Shown: in pieces, positions 1 through 11,668 of the stretch
Position numbering within the stretch: the first letter of the stretch is position 1
How the letters are laid out: each line of letters starts with the position of its first letter
DNA from: Komagataeibacter sp. FNDCR2
Lineage (GTDB): Bacteria > Pseudomonadota > Alphaproteobacteria > Acetobacterales > Acetobacteraceae
DNA length: 60,000 nt
Direction: 5' to 3'
Assembly (NCBI RefSeq): GCF_021295395.1
Contig: NZ_JAIWOU010000001.1
Location: 1-60,000, forward strand
Made by a program: the position numbers and the translations under genes
Notes under the pieces: model-generated
The model's database searches: none
The model's input: the letters and a program-made list of their open reading frames with translations, nothing else
What the model was told of the DNA's origin: nothing

Positions 1-1455
1 ATGACGGGCGGACTGGAAGGCTATGACGCGGTTGCGGAAGCCAACGCACAGAAAAGCGTGCTCGCCATTCATTGGTCGCGCATCTGCCAGCGGCTGAAGG
101 CGGAAGTGGGTGAGGTCGAATACCGCACCTGGCTGCGCCAGATCACGGTCGGCCCGGTGGAGGAAGACGAAATCACCCTCTATCTGCCCACCCGCTTCCT
201 GCGCGACTGGGTGCGTGGGCAGTATGGCGACCGGCTGGGTACGCTGTGGAACGCGGAAGTGCCCGGCATCCGCCGTGTCGAGTTGCAGGTCGCCCGCGCG
301 GACGCCGCCCCGGCCGCGCCGGAAGGGGATGAAACGCCCGTGCCGCTCCCGCCCGTGGCGCGTGAAAAGGCGGCGGCCGTACCAGCCGCGCCAGTAGTGG
401 ATGAGCCACGGCAGGCGGAAGTGCGCACCGACCTGGCGGCGCCGCTGGATCCGCGCTTTACGTTCGATACCTTTGTGGTGGGCAAGCCGAACGAGTTCGC
501 CTATGCCTGCGCCCGCCGTGTGGCCGAACGCCCGTCCAGTCCCGGTTTCAACCCGCTGTTCCTGTATGGTGGGGTGGGGCTGGGCAAGACGCACCTCATG
601 CATGCGATCGGGGCCGAACTGCTACGCGAAGGGCGGGTCTCGGTGGCCTATATGTCGGCCGAGAAGTTCATGTACCGCTTCATCGCGGCCATCCGCTCTC
701 AGTCCACCATGGAGTTCAAGGAACAGTTGCGCTCCGTCGATGTGCTGATGATCGACGACCTGCAGTTCCTGATCGGCAAGGACAATACGCAGGAAGAATT
801 CTTCCACACCTTCAACGCGCTGGTCGATGCCGGGCGGCAGATCGTGGTGTCCGCCGACAAGTCGCCTTCCGACCTGTCGGGGCTGGAGGACAGGCTGCGC
901 ACGCGGCTGGGCTGCGGCATGGTGGCGGACATCCATGCCACCACGTTCGAGCTGCGCATTTCCATTCTGGAGGCCAAGGCCACGGCGTCCGGCGTGGTGG
1001 TTCCCGCCAAGGTGCTGGAATTCCTGGCGCACAAGATCACGTCGAACGTGCGTGAGCTGGAGGGCGCGCTGAACCGGCTGATCGCGCACGCCAACCTGTT
1101 TGGCCGCCCCGTCACGCTGGAAGCCACGCAGGATGTGCTGCATGACATCCTTAAGGCGCATGACCGGCGCGTCACCATCGAGGAAATCCAGCGCAAGGTG
1201 GCCGAGCACTGGAACATCCGCCTGACCGATATGTCCTCGGCCCGCAGGGCGCGGGCGGTGGCGCGGCCCCGGCAGGTGGCGATGTATCTGGCCAAGCAGT
1301 TGACCAGCCGTTCCCTGCCCGAGATCGGGCGCAAGTTCGGCAACCGTGACCATACCACCGTCATGCACGCCGTCTCGCGCGTGACGGAGCTCATGGAGCA
1401 GGATCCCGCCTTTGCCGAGGACGTGGAACTCCTGCGCCGCATGCTGGAAAGCTGA
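1..1455 (+). CDS. dnaA: Chromosomal replication initiator DnaA
   Basis: Initiator protein that binds DnaA boxes at the origin, loads the helicase and also acts as a transcription factor. The 484-residue product has the usual layout: an N-terminal helicase-interaction domain, a low-complexity Pro/Ala linker (about residues 95-140), then an AAA+ domain with Walker A GGVGLGKT at about 190-197 and Walker B LMIDD near 249-253. It ends in a helix-turn-helix DnaA-box reader containing RDHTTVMHA at about 448-456. The window begins on its ATG, so its promoter is not visible. It is followed by dnaN, recF and gyrB, the canonical order. Family length and motifs are normal. Confidence 0.98.
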   Translation: MTGGLEGYDAVAEANAQKSVLAIHWSRICQRLKAEVGEVEYRTWLRQITVGPVEEDEITLYLPTRFLRDWVRGQYGDRLGTLWNAEVPGIRRVELQVARADAAPAAPEGDETPVPLPPVAREKAAAVPAAPVVDEPRQAEVRTDLAAPLDPRFTFDTFVVGKPNEFAYACARRVAERPSSPGFNPLFLYGGVGLGKTHLMHAIGAELLREGRVSVAYMSAEKFMYRFIAAIRSQSTMEFKEQLRSVDVLMIDDLQFLIGKDNTQEEFFHTFNALVDAGRQIVVSADKSPSDLSGLEDRLRTRLGCGMVADIHATTFELRISILEAKATASGVVVPAKVLEFLAHKITSNVRELEGALNRLIAHANLFGRPVTLEATQDVLHDILKAHDRRVTIEEIQRKVAEHWNIRLTDMSSARRARAVARPRQVAMYLAKQLTSRSLPEIGRKFGNRDHTTVMHAVSRVTELMEQDPAFAEDVELLRRMLES

Positions 1456-1556
1456 GCGGCATTTCCCGCGCGGGCCTCTTTACCGTTATCGTCCCCGCCT
1501 GCTAGATGTGTCAGCCCTGCGGCTAAATGCGGTGGGGCATGGAGGATATCGTACCA

Positions 1557-2681
1557 ATGAAGTTGAAGGCTGACCGCGTAACGCTGCTCAAGGCCCTGGC
1601 CCATATCCAGAGCGTTGCCGAGAAGCGCAATACCATTCCCATTCTGGCCAATGTGCTGATCAAGGTGGTCGATGGCGCGACGACGCTGACGGCGACCGAC
1701 ATGGAAATCGCGGTTGTCGAGAGCGTGGTGGCCGAGGCCCTGCGCGATGGCGCGGTCACGGCCCCGGCCGCGGTCCTGTATGAAATCGTGCGCAAGCTGC
1801 CCGATGGGGCGGAGGTCGAACTGGACCACGCGGGCGGCGACGCCCCGCTGGGCCTGCGGGCGGGACGGTTCGCCACCAGCCTGAATGTGCTGGACGTGGA
1901 CGATTTCCCGTCCATGATGGCGGGAAGCCTGCCGCATGAATTCCGCATTCCCGCGCCGACCCTGCGCGGGCTGATCGACCGGACGCGCTTTGCCATCTCC
2001 ACCGAGGAGACGCGCTACTACCTCAATGGTATTTTCCTGCATGTGGCCGAAGGGGATGCCGGCGCGGTGCTGCGCGCGGTGGCGACCGACGGCCACCGCC
2101 TTGCCCGTGTGGAGACCGAACTGCCCGCAGGCAGTTCGGGCATGCCGGGCGTGATCGTGCCGCGCAAGACCGTGGCCGAACTGCGCAAGCTGCTGGAGGA
2201 AGGGGCGGAACAGGTCGATGTTTCCCTGTCCGATACCCGTATCCAGTTTTCGATCGGCAACATCACGCTGACATCGAAGCTGATCGACGGCACCTTCCCC
2301 GAATATGAGCGGGTGATCCCGCACGGGAACGACAAGGTGCTGCGCGTGAACAAGAAGATTTTCTCCGATGCGGTCTCGCGCGTCGCCGCCATCAGCCAGG
2401 AGCGTTCGCGCCCGGTCAAGCTGAGCATGTCGCGCAACCTGCTTACCCTTTCCGCCGCCAGTCAGGATCAGGGCACCGCGACGGAGGAACTGGACGAAAA
2501 CAACGTGTCCTACGATTCCAGCCCCATCGAGATCGGCTTTCAGGCCCGTTACCTGAACGACATTACCGATCAGGTGGAAAAGGAAGTGGAATTCGTCTTT
2601 TCCGACAGTTCGGCGCCGACCATCGTGCGTGATGTGGATAGCCCTTCCGCCCTGTACGTGCTGATGCCGATGCGCGTGTAA
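1557..2681 (+). CDS. dnaN: DNA polymerase III beta subunit (sliding clamp)
   Basis: The ring-shaped processivity clamp of the replicative polymerase; it also recruits repair polymerases, MutS and Hda. The 374-residue product matches the family length and its three repeated clamp domains. It begins MKLKADRVTLLKALAH and ends with the typical YVLMPMRV tail. An in-frame ATG exists at 1527, but GGAGG at 1541-1545 lies 11 nt upstream of the ATG at 1557, and the protein homology begins there, so 1557 is preferred. It lies 101 bp after dnaA and 22 bp before recF. Confidence 0.97.
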   Translation: MKLKADRVTLLKALAHIQSVAEKRNTIPILANVLIKVVDGATTLTATDMEIAVVESVVAEALRDGAVTAPAAVLYEIVRKLPDGAEVELDHAGGDAPLGLRAGRFATSLNVLDVDDFPSMMAGSLPHEFRIPAPTLRGLIDRTRFAISTEETRYYLNGIFLHVAEGDAGAVLRAVATDGHRLARVETELPAGSSGMPGVIVPRKTVAELRKLLEEGAEQVDVSLSDTRIQFSIGNITLTSKLIDGTFPEYERVIPHGNDKVLRVNKKIFSDAVSRVAAISQERSRPVKLSMSRNLLTLSAASQDQGTATEELDENNVSYDSSPIEIGFQARYLNDITDQVEKEVEFVFSDSSAPTIVRDVDSPSALYVLMPMRV

Positions 2682-2703
2682 GGGCACGCGGTCACCCGGT
2701 TGC

Positions 2704-3828
2704 ATGGCGGCCATAACGCGGCTGGTGCTTACGGATTTCCGTAATTACCAACACCTGTCATGGCGGCCGGAGCAGCCGGTTACGGTCATTACCGGGCCGA
2801 ATGGCAGCGGCAAGACCAACCTGCTGGAAGCGGTTTCCATGCTGGTGCCGGGGCGGGGGCTGCGCGGCGCGCGCATGGATGAACTCCCCCGGCACGGCAC
2901 CACCCTGTGGGGGGTTGCGGCACAGGTGGCCGGGATGGGGGGGGATGAAGCCCTGTCCGTAAAACTCGCCACCGGCGCCAACCCCGTGCGGCCCGAGCGG
3001 CGGGTGTTTCATGTCGATGGGCAGGCCCTGCGCAACAGGGATGCCATTTCCGAATATTTTTCCGCCGTATGGCTGACCCCGCAGATGGACCGCCTGTTTC
3101 AGGAGGGGCCGGGCGCGCGTCGCCGCTTCCTGGACCGGCTGGTGCTGGCCCTTGAGCCCGGCCATGCCCGTGAACTGGCGGCGCATGACCGCGCCATGAT
3201 CCAGCGCAACCGGCTGCTGGCCCAGCGCGGGGCCGATACCGACTGGCTGGCCGCGCTGGAGCGGACCATGGCGCGCCACGCGGTTGCCGCCGTGGCGGCA
3301 AGGGTGGATATGCTTGCCCGCCTCAATGCCGATGAACAGGCCATGCATGATGGGTTTCCCGCGGCCCATCTGGAACTGGACTGCGTGATCGCGGCCCGGT
3401 TGCATGACCAGCCCGCCCTGGCGGTGGAAGACTGGCTGGTGGAGCGGATGGCCCATGCCCGCAGCCTTGACCGCCAGCGGGGCGGCAGCCGGTTTGGCGC
3501 GCACCGGACCGATCTGCGCATGGCGGACCGGCTGACGGGCCGTGCCGCCAGCCAGTCCAGTACGGGGCAGCAGAAGGCGCTGCTGCTGGGTATCGTGCTG
3601 TCCCACGCGCGCACGCTCGCGGCCTGTCGGGGGCAGGCGCCGATGCTGCTGCTTGATGAACCGCTGGTGCATCTGGACAATACCCGGCGCGGCGCGCTTT
3701 TCCGGGCTCTCGGGCAGATGGGAACGGGGGTGATGCTGACCGGAACGGATAAAGAACAGTTCGCGCCGCTGCAGGCCCACGCCGAATTTGTAACGCCGGG
3801 TCAGGGTAATCTTTCCGCTGACGCATGA
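2704..3828 (+). CDS. recF: DNA replication and repair protein RecF
   Basis: SMC-like ATPase that helps load RecA at single-strand gaps together with RecO and RecR. The 374-residue product carries Walker A GPNGSGKTN near residues 30-38, an ABC-type signature region SSTGQQKALLLG around 283-294 and Walker B MLLLDEP near 313-319. The family-typical start AITRLVLTDFRNY lies right after the ATG. It sits 22 bp after dnaN and upstream of gyrB, the conserved bacterial arrangement, and is probably cotranscribed with dnaN. Confidence 0.97.
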   Translation: MAAITRLVLTDFRNYQHLSWRPEQPVTVITGPNGSGKTNLLEAVSMLVPGRGLRGARMDELPRHGTTLWGVAAQVAGMGGDEALSVKLATGANPVRPERRVFHVDGQALRNRDAISEYFSAVWLTPQMDRLFQEGPGARRRFLDRLVLALEPGHARELAAHDRAMIQRNRLLAQRGADTDWLAALERTMARHAVAAVAARVDMLARLNADEQAMHDGFPAAHLELDCVIAARLHDQPALAVEDWLVERMAHARSLDRQRGGSRFGAHRTDLRMADRLTGRAASQSSTGQQKALLLGIVLSHARTLAACRGQAPMLLLDEPLVHLDNTRRGALFRALGQMGTGVMLTGTDKEQFAPLQAHAEFVTPGQGNLSADA

Positions 3829-6387
<2,559 letters not shown>

Positions 6388-6391
6388 TGTT

Positions 6392-7069
6392 TCAGGCGGG
6401 CACGAGTTCGCCCGCCAGATACGCGATGTCGGAAATGGAATCGGCCCCGACCGTGGCGCCCGCTTCCATTTCCGGCCGGCCATAGCCCCAGCGGGCAAAA
6501 ATGGCCGGGACATGCGCGCCGTCAGCCGTGGCCATGTCATTATGGTGGTCGCCTGTCATGAACGCGTGCTTCGGGTTTCCCCGCGCCAGTTCTATGGTGC
6601 CCAGCAGGTGGCGCGGGTCAGGCTTGCGCACGCTGAAACTGTCCCCACCGCCCACGGCCACGAACCAGTGTTCCAGATCCAGCACCCTGAGGATATGCCG
6701 TGCGGCGGCCACCGGCTTGTTGGTGCATACGGCCATGTGCCAGCCCGACGCGCGCAGGCTTTCCAGCATCCCGACCGTGCCGGGAAACGGGCGGGACAGG
6801 TCGGTGGAATGCGGCGTGTAATCGGCCATGTAGCGCGTGGTGGCCTCGGCGCGGTCAATCCCGGCGGCGGGCGCGCCCGCATGGGCAAGCAGGCGGCTGA
6901 CAAGGGCGCTCACGCCATCGCCGATCATGGGGCGGACCTGTTCGGAGTCTATGGGGGGCAGGCCGTAATGCGACAGGAGCCTGTTGGCGCAGGCGGCAAG
7001 ATCGGGAAGACTGTCGATAAGGGTGCCGTCCATGTCGAATACGGCCAGACGGGGTAGGGAAGCGGGCAT
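6392..7069 (-). CDS. gph: HAD-family phosphatase, phosphoglycolate phosphatase-like
   Basis: A 225-residue HAD hydrolase. The nucleophile motif DMDGTLIDS is at residues 12-20, motif II is CTNKP, and motif III/IV lies around KPDPRHLL and the TGDHHNDMATA loop. This architecture fits Gph, which dephosphorylates 2-phosphoglycolate arising from DNA repair or oxygenation. Family-level function is firm; the exact substrate is inferred. The ATG is preceded by GGAG at a good distance. It is transcribed towards gyrB, away from glmU. Confidence 0.85.
   Translation of the reverse strand: MPASLPRLAVFDMDGTLIDSLPDLAACANRLLSHYGLPPIDSEQVRPMIGDGVSALVSRLLAHAGAPAAGIDRAEATTRYMADYTPHSTDLSRPFPGTVGMLESLRASGWHMAVCTNKPVAAARHILRVLDLEHWFVAVGGGDSFSVRKPDPRHLLGTIELARGNPKHAFMTGDHHNDMATADGAHVPAIFARWGYGRPEMEAGATVGADSISDIAYLAGELVPA
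6395..6416. terminator. Candidate bidirectional hairpin between gyrB and gph
   Basis: Arms GGCGGGC (6395-6401) and GCCCGCC (6410-6416) form a 7-bp stem with an 8-nt loop at the convergent gene ends, inside the last codons of gph. There is no T run on either side, so it is a weak terminator candidate. Confidence 0.3.
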
Positions 7070-7092
7070 CCACGGGCTCCTTCGGGTGTTGG

Positions 7093-7098
7093 ATTATA
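7093..7098 (-). promoter_or_regulatory. Candidate -10 element for gph
   Basis: Read on the minus strand this is a perfect TATAAT, 23 bp upstream of the gph start. The best -35 (TTAGAA at 7115-7120, spacer 16) is only a partial match. Confidence 0.45.
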
Positions 7099-7147
7099 AA
7101 GTAGCAATCGGAAATTCTAAGTGATGGTAGCGCGCGTGCATAAGGGT

Positions 7148-7153
7148 TTGACA
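7148..7153 (+). promoter_or_regulatory. Candidate -35 element for glmU-glmS
   Basis: A perfect TTGACA lies 33 bp upstream of the glmU start at 7187. The -10 region is poor (TACGCG at 7172-7177, spacer 18). If real, the transcript would have a very short leader. It forms a divergent promoter region with the gph -10 at 7093-7098. Confidence 0.4.
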
Positions 7154-7186
7154 GGGCCATCTGGTGGGGAGTACGCGCACAATGCG

Positions 7187-8554
7187 ATGAATACCCAGAC
7201 AGATCCCGCACCATCTTCGGCTGCGTTGCCCATGTCGACCGCCGTCATCCTGGCCGCTGGCCGGGGCACGCGCATGAAATCGGAACGGCCCAAGGTCATG
7301 CACCCGCTGGCCGGGCAGCCCATGCTGCGCTACCTGCTTGATAACGCGGCGCAGGTCTTTGACCGGATCGTGGTGGTCGTCGGTCCCGGCATGGACGATG
7401 TGGCGGCCCTTGCCGCGCCCCACGGGGTGGTGATCCAGCATGAACGCCTTGGTACGGGCCATGCGGCACGGCAGGCGGCGGCGGAGTTCGGGACGGGCGA
7501 TGTCGCGGTGCTGTATGGTGATAATCCGCTGATCACACCGGGCACGATGCGCGCGCTGCTGGCGCAGCGGCGGTGTGATGATACGGGGCTGGCGCTGCTG
7601 GCCATGGAACCGGCCGACCCGGCGCGCTATGGCCGTGTCGTAACACAGGACGGGCAGGTAACGCGCATTGTCGAGTGGGCGGACGCCACGGCGCGGGAGC
7701 GGGACATCGGGCTGTGCAACGCCGGTGTGCTATGCGCCGATGCCGCGGATTTCCGGCGCTGGCTGTCCGAAATCGACAATACGAACGCACAGGGCGAATA
7801 TTATCTGGGGGATGTCGTGGCCCGCGCCGTGGCCGAAGGGCGGAGCGTGCGGGCCGTCGTCGCACCCGAGGACGAACTGCGCGGCATCAATTCCCGCACC
7901 GAGCTGGCCATGGCGGAAGCCTGCGTGCAGGCCCGCCTGCGTCAGGCGGCCATGGCGGGTGGGACGACCCTCATTGCCCCCGATACCGTGTTCCTGTGCG
8001 CCGATACCCGGCTGGAGCCCGATACGGTGGTACACCCCCATGTCGTGTTCGGGCCGGGCGTGCATGTCAGGCGGGGGGCGGAAATCCACGCCTTTTCCCA
8101 TGTTGAGGGCGCTGTTGTCGGCCCTGACGCCCGGATCGGTCCCTATGCCCGCCTGCGCCCCGGCAGCGATGTGGGGGAGGGCGCGCGCGTGGGCAATTTC
8201 GTGGAACTCAAGGCCACGACACTCGGCGCGGGGGCCAAGGCCAGTCACCTGACCTATCTGGGCGATACATCGGTGGGGTGTAACGCCAATATCGGCGCGG
8301 GCACCATCACCTGCAATTACGACGGGGTGTTCAAGCACAGGACCGAAATCGGGGCCGACAGTTTCATTGGCTCTGATTCCGTTCTGGTCGCCCCCGTGCG
8401 GGTGGGCACGGGCGCGATTACCGCCGCCGGTAGCGTCATTACGCACGATGTACCCGATGGCGCCATGGCCTTTGGCCGGGCGCGCCAGTCCAACAGGGCG
8501 GACTATGCCCTGTCATTTCGCGAGCGGCTGACGAACAGGAAGGAACAGGGCTGA
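7187..8554 (+). CDS. glmU: Bifunctional GlcN-1-P acetyltransferase / GlcNAc-1-P uridyltransferase
   Basis: Makes UDP-GlcNAc, the precursor of peptidoglycan and lipid A, in two steps. The 455-residue product has an N-terminal nucleotidyltransferase domain with LAAGRGTRM at residues 22-30 and the downstream lysine of KVMHPL. The C-terminal left-handed beta-helix (about 260-455) shows hexapeptide repeats and NIGAGTITCNYDG. The frame is open from 7121, but the ATG at 7187 gives the family length (456 in E. coli). A later ATG at 7232 would begin just before the catalytic loop with no ribosome site. The stop overlaps the glmS start by one base (TGATG). Confidence 0.96.
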   Translation: MNTQTDPAPSSAALPMSTAVILAAGRGTRMKSERPKVMHPLAGQPMLRYLLDNAAQVFDRIVVVVGPGMDDVAALAAPHGVVIQHERLGTGHAARQAAAEFGTGDVAVLYGDNPLITPGTMRALLAQRRCDDTGLALLAMEPADPARYGRVVTQDGQVTRIVEWADATARERDIGLCNAGVLCADAADFRRWLSEIDNTNAQGEYYLGDVVARAVAEGRSVRAVVAPEDELRGINSRTELAMAEACVQARLRQAAMAGGTTLIAPDTVFLCADTRLEPDTVVHPHVVFGPGVHVRRGAEIHAFSHVEGAVVGPDARIGPYARLRPGSDVGEGARVGNFVELKATTLGAGAKASHLTYLGDTSVGCNANIGAGTITCNYDGVFKHRTEIGADSFIGSDSVLVAPVRVGTGAITAAGSVITHDVPDGAMAFGRARQSNRADYALSFRERLTNRKEQG

Positions 8555-10377
8555 TGTGTGGCATTGTAGGGGTTGTGGGCGGCAATCAGGCCACACCGGT
8601 CATTCTGGACGCCCTGCGGCGGCTGGAATATCGCGGCTACGATTCCGCCGGGATCGCCACGCTGGAACACGGACAGGTCGAACGGCGGCGCGCGGCGGGC
8701 AAGCTGGATCACCTGGCCACCCTGCTGGCGCGGATGCCGCTGCCCGGCGTGACCGGCATCGGCCACACGCGCTGGGCCACCCATGGCGCCCCCACGGAAA
8801 ACAACGCCCACCCGCACGGGACGGAGCGGGTCTCGGTTGTCCATAACGGCATTATCGAGAATTTCGAGGCGCTGCGTCAGGAGCTTGAAGAAGCGGGGCA
8901 GGTGTTTTCCACCGAAACGGATAGCGAGACCATAGCCCAGCTTGTCGATTATCACCTCCAGCGTGGCCTTTCCCCGCGTGAGGCGGCGCATGCCTGCCTC
9001 AAACGGCTGGAAGGGGCCTATGCGCTCGCCATGATCTTCGCCGGGCATGACGGCATGGTGATCGGCGCGCGCCACGGCGCGCCGCTGGTGGTGGGCTTTG
9101 GCGATAACGAGATGTTTCTGGGCTCGGACAGCCTGGCGCTTGCCCCGCTGACCCGCCGCATCGCCTATCTGGATGATGGCGACTGGAGTGTCATCACCGC
9201 CGCCGGGGCCGAGTTCTTTGACATGGCGGGCAACCCGGTCGAACGCCCGGTCAAGGTCACCGCCCTGATCGCGGCCTCGGTCGGCAAGGATGGCTACCGC
9301 CATTACATGGAAAAGGAACTGCATGAACACCCGGTGGTGATCGGGCAGACGTTGCAGCGCCTGATCGACCCCGCCACCCGCCGCGTGGTGATGCCCGACC
9401 TGCCATTCGATCTCGCGACCGTGCCGCGTGCCGTCATTACCGCCTGCGGCTCCGCCTTCTACGCGGGCATGATCGGGCGCTACTGGATCGAGCAGTATGG
9501 CCGGCTTCCGGTCGATATCGACGTGGCGAGCGAGATGCGCTACCGCAACCCGCCCCTGGCGCAGGGTGGTTTGGGGCTGCTGATTTCCCAGTCGGGTGAA
9601 ACGGCGGATACGCTGGCGGCCCTGCGTGGCATGCGCATGGCGGGGCAGCACATCGTCTCCGTGCTCAATGTGGAACAGAGCACCATGGCGCGTGAAAGCG
9701 ACGCCGTGCTGGGCACCGTGGCCGGTCCCGAAATCTCGGTGGCCAGTACCAAGGCCTTCACCGCCCAGCTTTCGGTTCTGGCGTGCCTGACCATCGCCCT
9801 TGGCCGGGCGCGTGGCCTGCTGGATGCCCGGCAGGAGGAACAGATGGTGACAAGCCTGCTCGACCTGCCCAGCAAGGCGACGGAAGTGTTCGAACGCCAT
9901 GACGAGATCCGCCGCATGGCTGCTATCGTGGCGCAGGCGCGCGATGTTCTCTATCTGGGGCGCGGCGCGATGTTTCCCGTCGCCCTTGAAGGCGCGCTGA
10001 AGCTGAAGGAAATTACCTATATCCACGCGGAAGCCTATGCCGCAGGGGAAATGAAGCATGGCCCGATTTCCCTGATCGACAGCACGGTGCCGGTCGTGGC
10101 GACCGTGCCGTCGGGGCCGTTGTTTGAAAAAACCCTGTCCAACCTGCAGGAAGCCCGGGCGCGTGGCGGCCGGCTGCTGGTATTTACGGATATGGAAGGC
10201 GCGCCGCGCCTGCGTGACATCGCGGAATGCGTGGTCGCGATTCCCACGGTGGATGAATTCGTGGCCCCGATCCTGCAGACCATCCCGGTGCAGATCCTGG
10301 CCTATGAGGTCGCGTTGCTGAAGGGCACGGATGTGGACCAGCCACGCAACCTCGCCAAGTCCGTGACTGTTGAATAG
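8554..10377 (+). CDS. glmS: Glutamine-fructose-6-phosphate aminotransferase (isomerizing)
   Basis: Makes glucosamine-6-phosphate from fructose-6-phosphate and glutamine, feeding GlmM and GlmU. The 607-residue product starts MCGIVGVVG, giving the N-terminal nucleophile Cys after Met removal. The glutaminase domain has HTRWATHG and the two SIS isomerase domains include SQSGETADT (about residue 345). The C-terminus LAKSVTVE is the invariant GlmS tail. Translation is coupled to glmU through a one-base overlap. I saw no glmS ribozyme; the junction leaves no room for one. Confidence 0.97.
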   Translation: MCGIVGVVGGNQATPVILDALRRLEYRGYDSAGIATLEHGQVERRRAAGKLDHLATLLARMPLPGVTGIGHTRWATHGAPTENNAHPHGTERVSVVHNGIIENFEALRQELEEAGQVFSTETDSETIAQLVDYHLQRGLSPREAAHACLKRLEGAYALAMIFAGHDGMVIGARHGAPLVVGFGDNEMFLGSDSLALAPLTRRIAYLDDGDWSVITAAGAEFFDMAGNPVERPVKVTALIAASVGKDGYRHYMEKELHEHPVVIGQTLQRLIDPATRRVVMPDLPFDLATVPRAVITACGSAFYAGMIGRYWIEQYGRLPVDIDVASEMRYRNPPLAQGGLGLLISQSGETADTLAALRGMRMAGQHIVSVLNVEQSTMARESDAVLGTVAGPEISVASTKAFTAQLSVLACLTIALGRARGLLDARQEEQMVTSLLDLPSKATEVFERHDEIRRMAAIVAQARDVLYLGRGAMFPVALEGALKLKEITYIHAEAYAAGEMKHGPISLIDSTVPVVATVPSGPLFEKTLSNLQEARARGGRLLVFTDMEGAPRLRDIAECVVAIPTVDEFVAPILQTIPVQILAYEVALLKGTDVDQPRNLAKSVTVE

Positions 10378-10443
10378 ACACGGGCGCGGAACCGGCACAA
10401 ACATCGCTCGTAAACATGATAATAAACAGGGGGTACGGCGCAG

Positions 10444-11439
10444 ATGGAAGCACAAACGGCATTTTCCGGCGGGACGGGTCCATCTGTCCTTGTGCGGGGG
10501 GCGGGCGTTTCCGGCCTGACCGCCGCCGTCACCCTGGCGGAGCGCGGGGCGCGGGTTCATGTGCATGAATCCGGGCCACGGATCGGATCGGGCGCGTCGT
10601 GGCAGGCAGGCGGCATGCTTGCCCCGTGGTGCGAGGCGGAATCCGCCCCCAGGGAAGTGACCGCGCAGTCCCTTGCCTCGCTCGACTGGTGGGACGCGCA
10701 TGTGCCCGGCGTGGTGCGCAATGGCACGCTTGTGCTCGCCCCCGCGCGCGATGTGGGGGAAGTGGCGCGCTTCGGGCGGCGTACCTCGCATTTTTCCACG
10801 ATAGGCGAGGCCGAGGTGGCCGATCTCGAACCCGACCTGGCCGACCGCTTTTCCCGCGCGCTGTTTTTTGCCGGAGAAGGCCATGTGGACCCGCGCGATG
10901 CCCTGCGCGCACTCGCGACCCGGCTTGTGGATCTTGGTGGCCAGATCGCACTGGATGTCCCTGTTGACGCGGCGACGGGTGGCTATGACTGGGTGGTGGA
11001 CTGCACCGGTATCGCCGCGCGCGACCAGGTAGCGGATATGCGTGGTGTCCGGGGCGAGATGCTGCTGCTGCGCTGCCCCGATGTGACGCTGCACCGTCCG
11101 GTGCGGATGCTGCATCCGCGCATTCCCATCTATATCGTGCCGCGTGCCGACCATGTTTACATGGTGGGGGCGACGATGATCGAAAGTGAGAACGCAGGCC
11201 CGATGACGCTGCGGTCGATGGTGGAGATGCTGGGCGCGGTCTATGCCCTGCATCCGGCCTTTGGCGAGGCCGAGATCCTGGAAACCGGCACCGGCCTGCG
11301 CCCGTCCTATCCCGACAACATGCCCGCCGTCAGGCGGGAGGGACGCCATATCCACATCAACGGCATGTATCGGCACGGCTTCCTGCTTTCACCCGTCCGT
11401 GCCGCCGACGCGGCCGATATCGTGTTCGGTAATGCCTAA
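10444..11439 (+). CDS. thiO: FAD-dependent glycine oxidase ThiO
   Basis: Oxidises glycine to dehydroglycine for the thiazole half of thiamine. The 331-residue DAO-type protein has a dinucleotide-binding VRGAGVSGLTAAVTLAERG at the N-terminus, and a C-terminal TGLRPSYPDNMPAV and HGFLLSP typical of D-amino-acid oxidase folds. The assignment to ThiO rather than another DAO-family oxidase rests on thiS, thiG and thiE directly downstream. AGGGGGT lies upstream of the ATG. The 66-bp gap from glmS has no room for a TPP riboswitch. Confidence 0.9.
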   Translation: MEAQTAFSGGTGPSVLVRGAGVSGLTAAVTLAERGARVHVHESGPRIGSGASWQAGGMLAPWCEAESAPREVTAQSLASLDWWDAHVPGVVRNGTLVLAPARDVGEVARFGRRTSHFSTIGEAEVADLEPDLADRFSRALFFAGEGHVDPRDALRALATRLVDLGGQIALDVPVDAATGGYDWVVDCTGIAARDQVADMRGVRGEMLLLRCPDVTLHRPVRMLHPRIPIYIVPRADHVYMVGATMIESENAGPMTLRSMVEMLGAVYALHPAFGEAEILETGTGLRPSYPDNMPAVRREGRHIHINGMYRHGFLLSPVRAADAADIVFGNA

Positions 11440-11463
11440 ATTCCTCCCGCAAAGGAGATGACC

Positions 11464-11664
11464 ATGCAGATTCTGGTGAATGACCAGCACCATGACGTGA
11501 TCGCCCCCACCCTGGCGGCGCTGCTCGAGGAACTGGGCTATGACGGCACCGCCCGTCTGGCCACCGCGATGGATGGCAGTTTTGTCGCCGCTGCGAAGCG
11601 TGCCGCCGTGTCCCTGCATGAAGGCGCGCGGGTCGAAATTCTGGCTCCCATGCAGGGAGGGTGA
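11464..11664 (+). CDS. thiS: Sulfur carrier protein ThiS
   Basis: Small ubiquitin-like protein whose C-terminal glycine is thiocarboxylated and donates sulfur to the thiazole ring on ThiG. The 66-residue product ends in the required Gly-Gly (MQGG), and [12 protein letters not shown] is family-typical. The ATG at 11464 is placed 6 nt after AAAGGAG (11451-11457). An in-frame ATG at 11458 abuts that site and is less likely. It ends 4 bp before thiG. Confidence 0.93.
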   Translation: MQILVNDQHHDVIAPTLAALLEELGYDGTARLATAMDGSFVAAAKRAAVSLHEGARVEILAPMQGG

Positions 11665-11668
11665 GGCC

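Noticed and set aside
1456-1556. Possible origin of replication next to dnaA
   Set aside because: No cluster of TTATCCACA-type boxes and no AT-rich unwinding region. In many alphaproteobacteria the origin is not beside dnaA.
10378-10443. TPP riboswitch upstream of the thi genes
   Set aside because: The 66-bp gap is too short and no CTGAGA-type core is visible. thiO may be read through from glmS or from a small promoter.
8503-11376. A 957-codon open frame antisense to glmS and thiO
   Set aside because: Same cause; both plus-strand genes are complete with invariant motifs.
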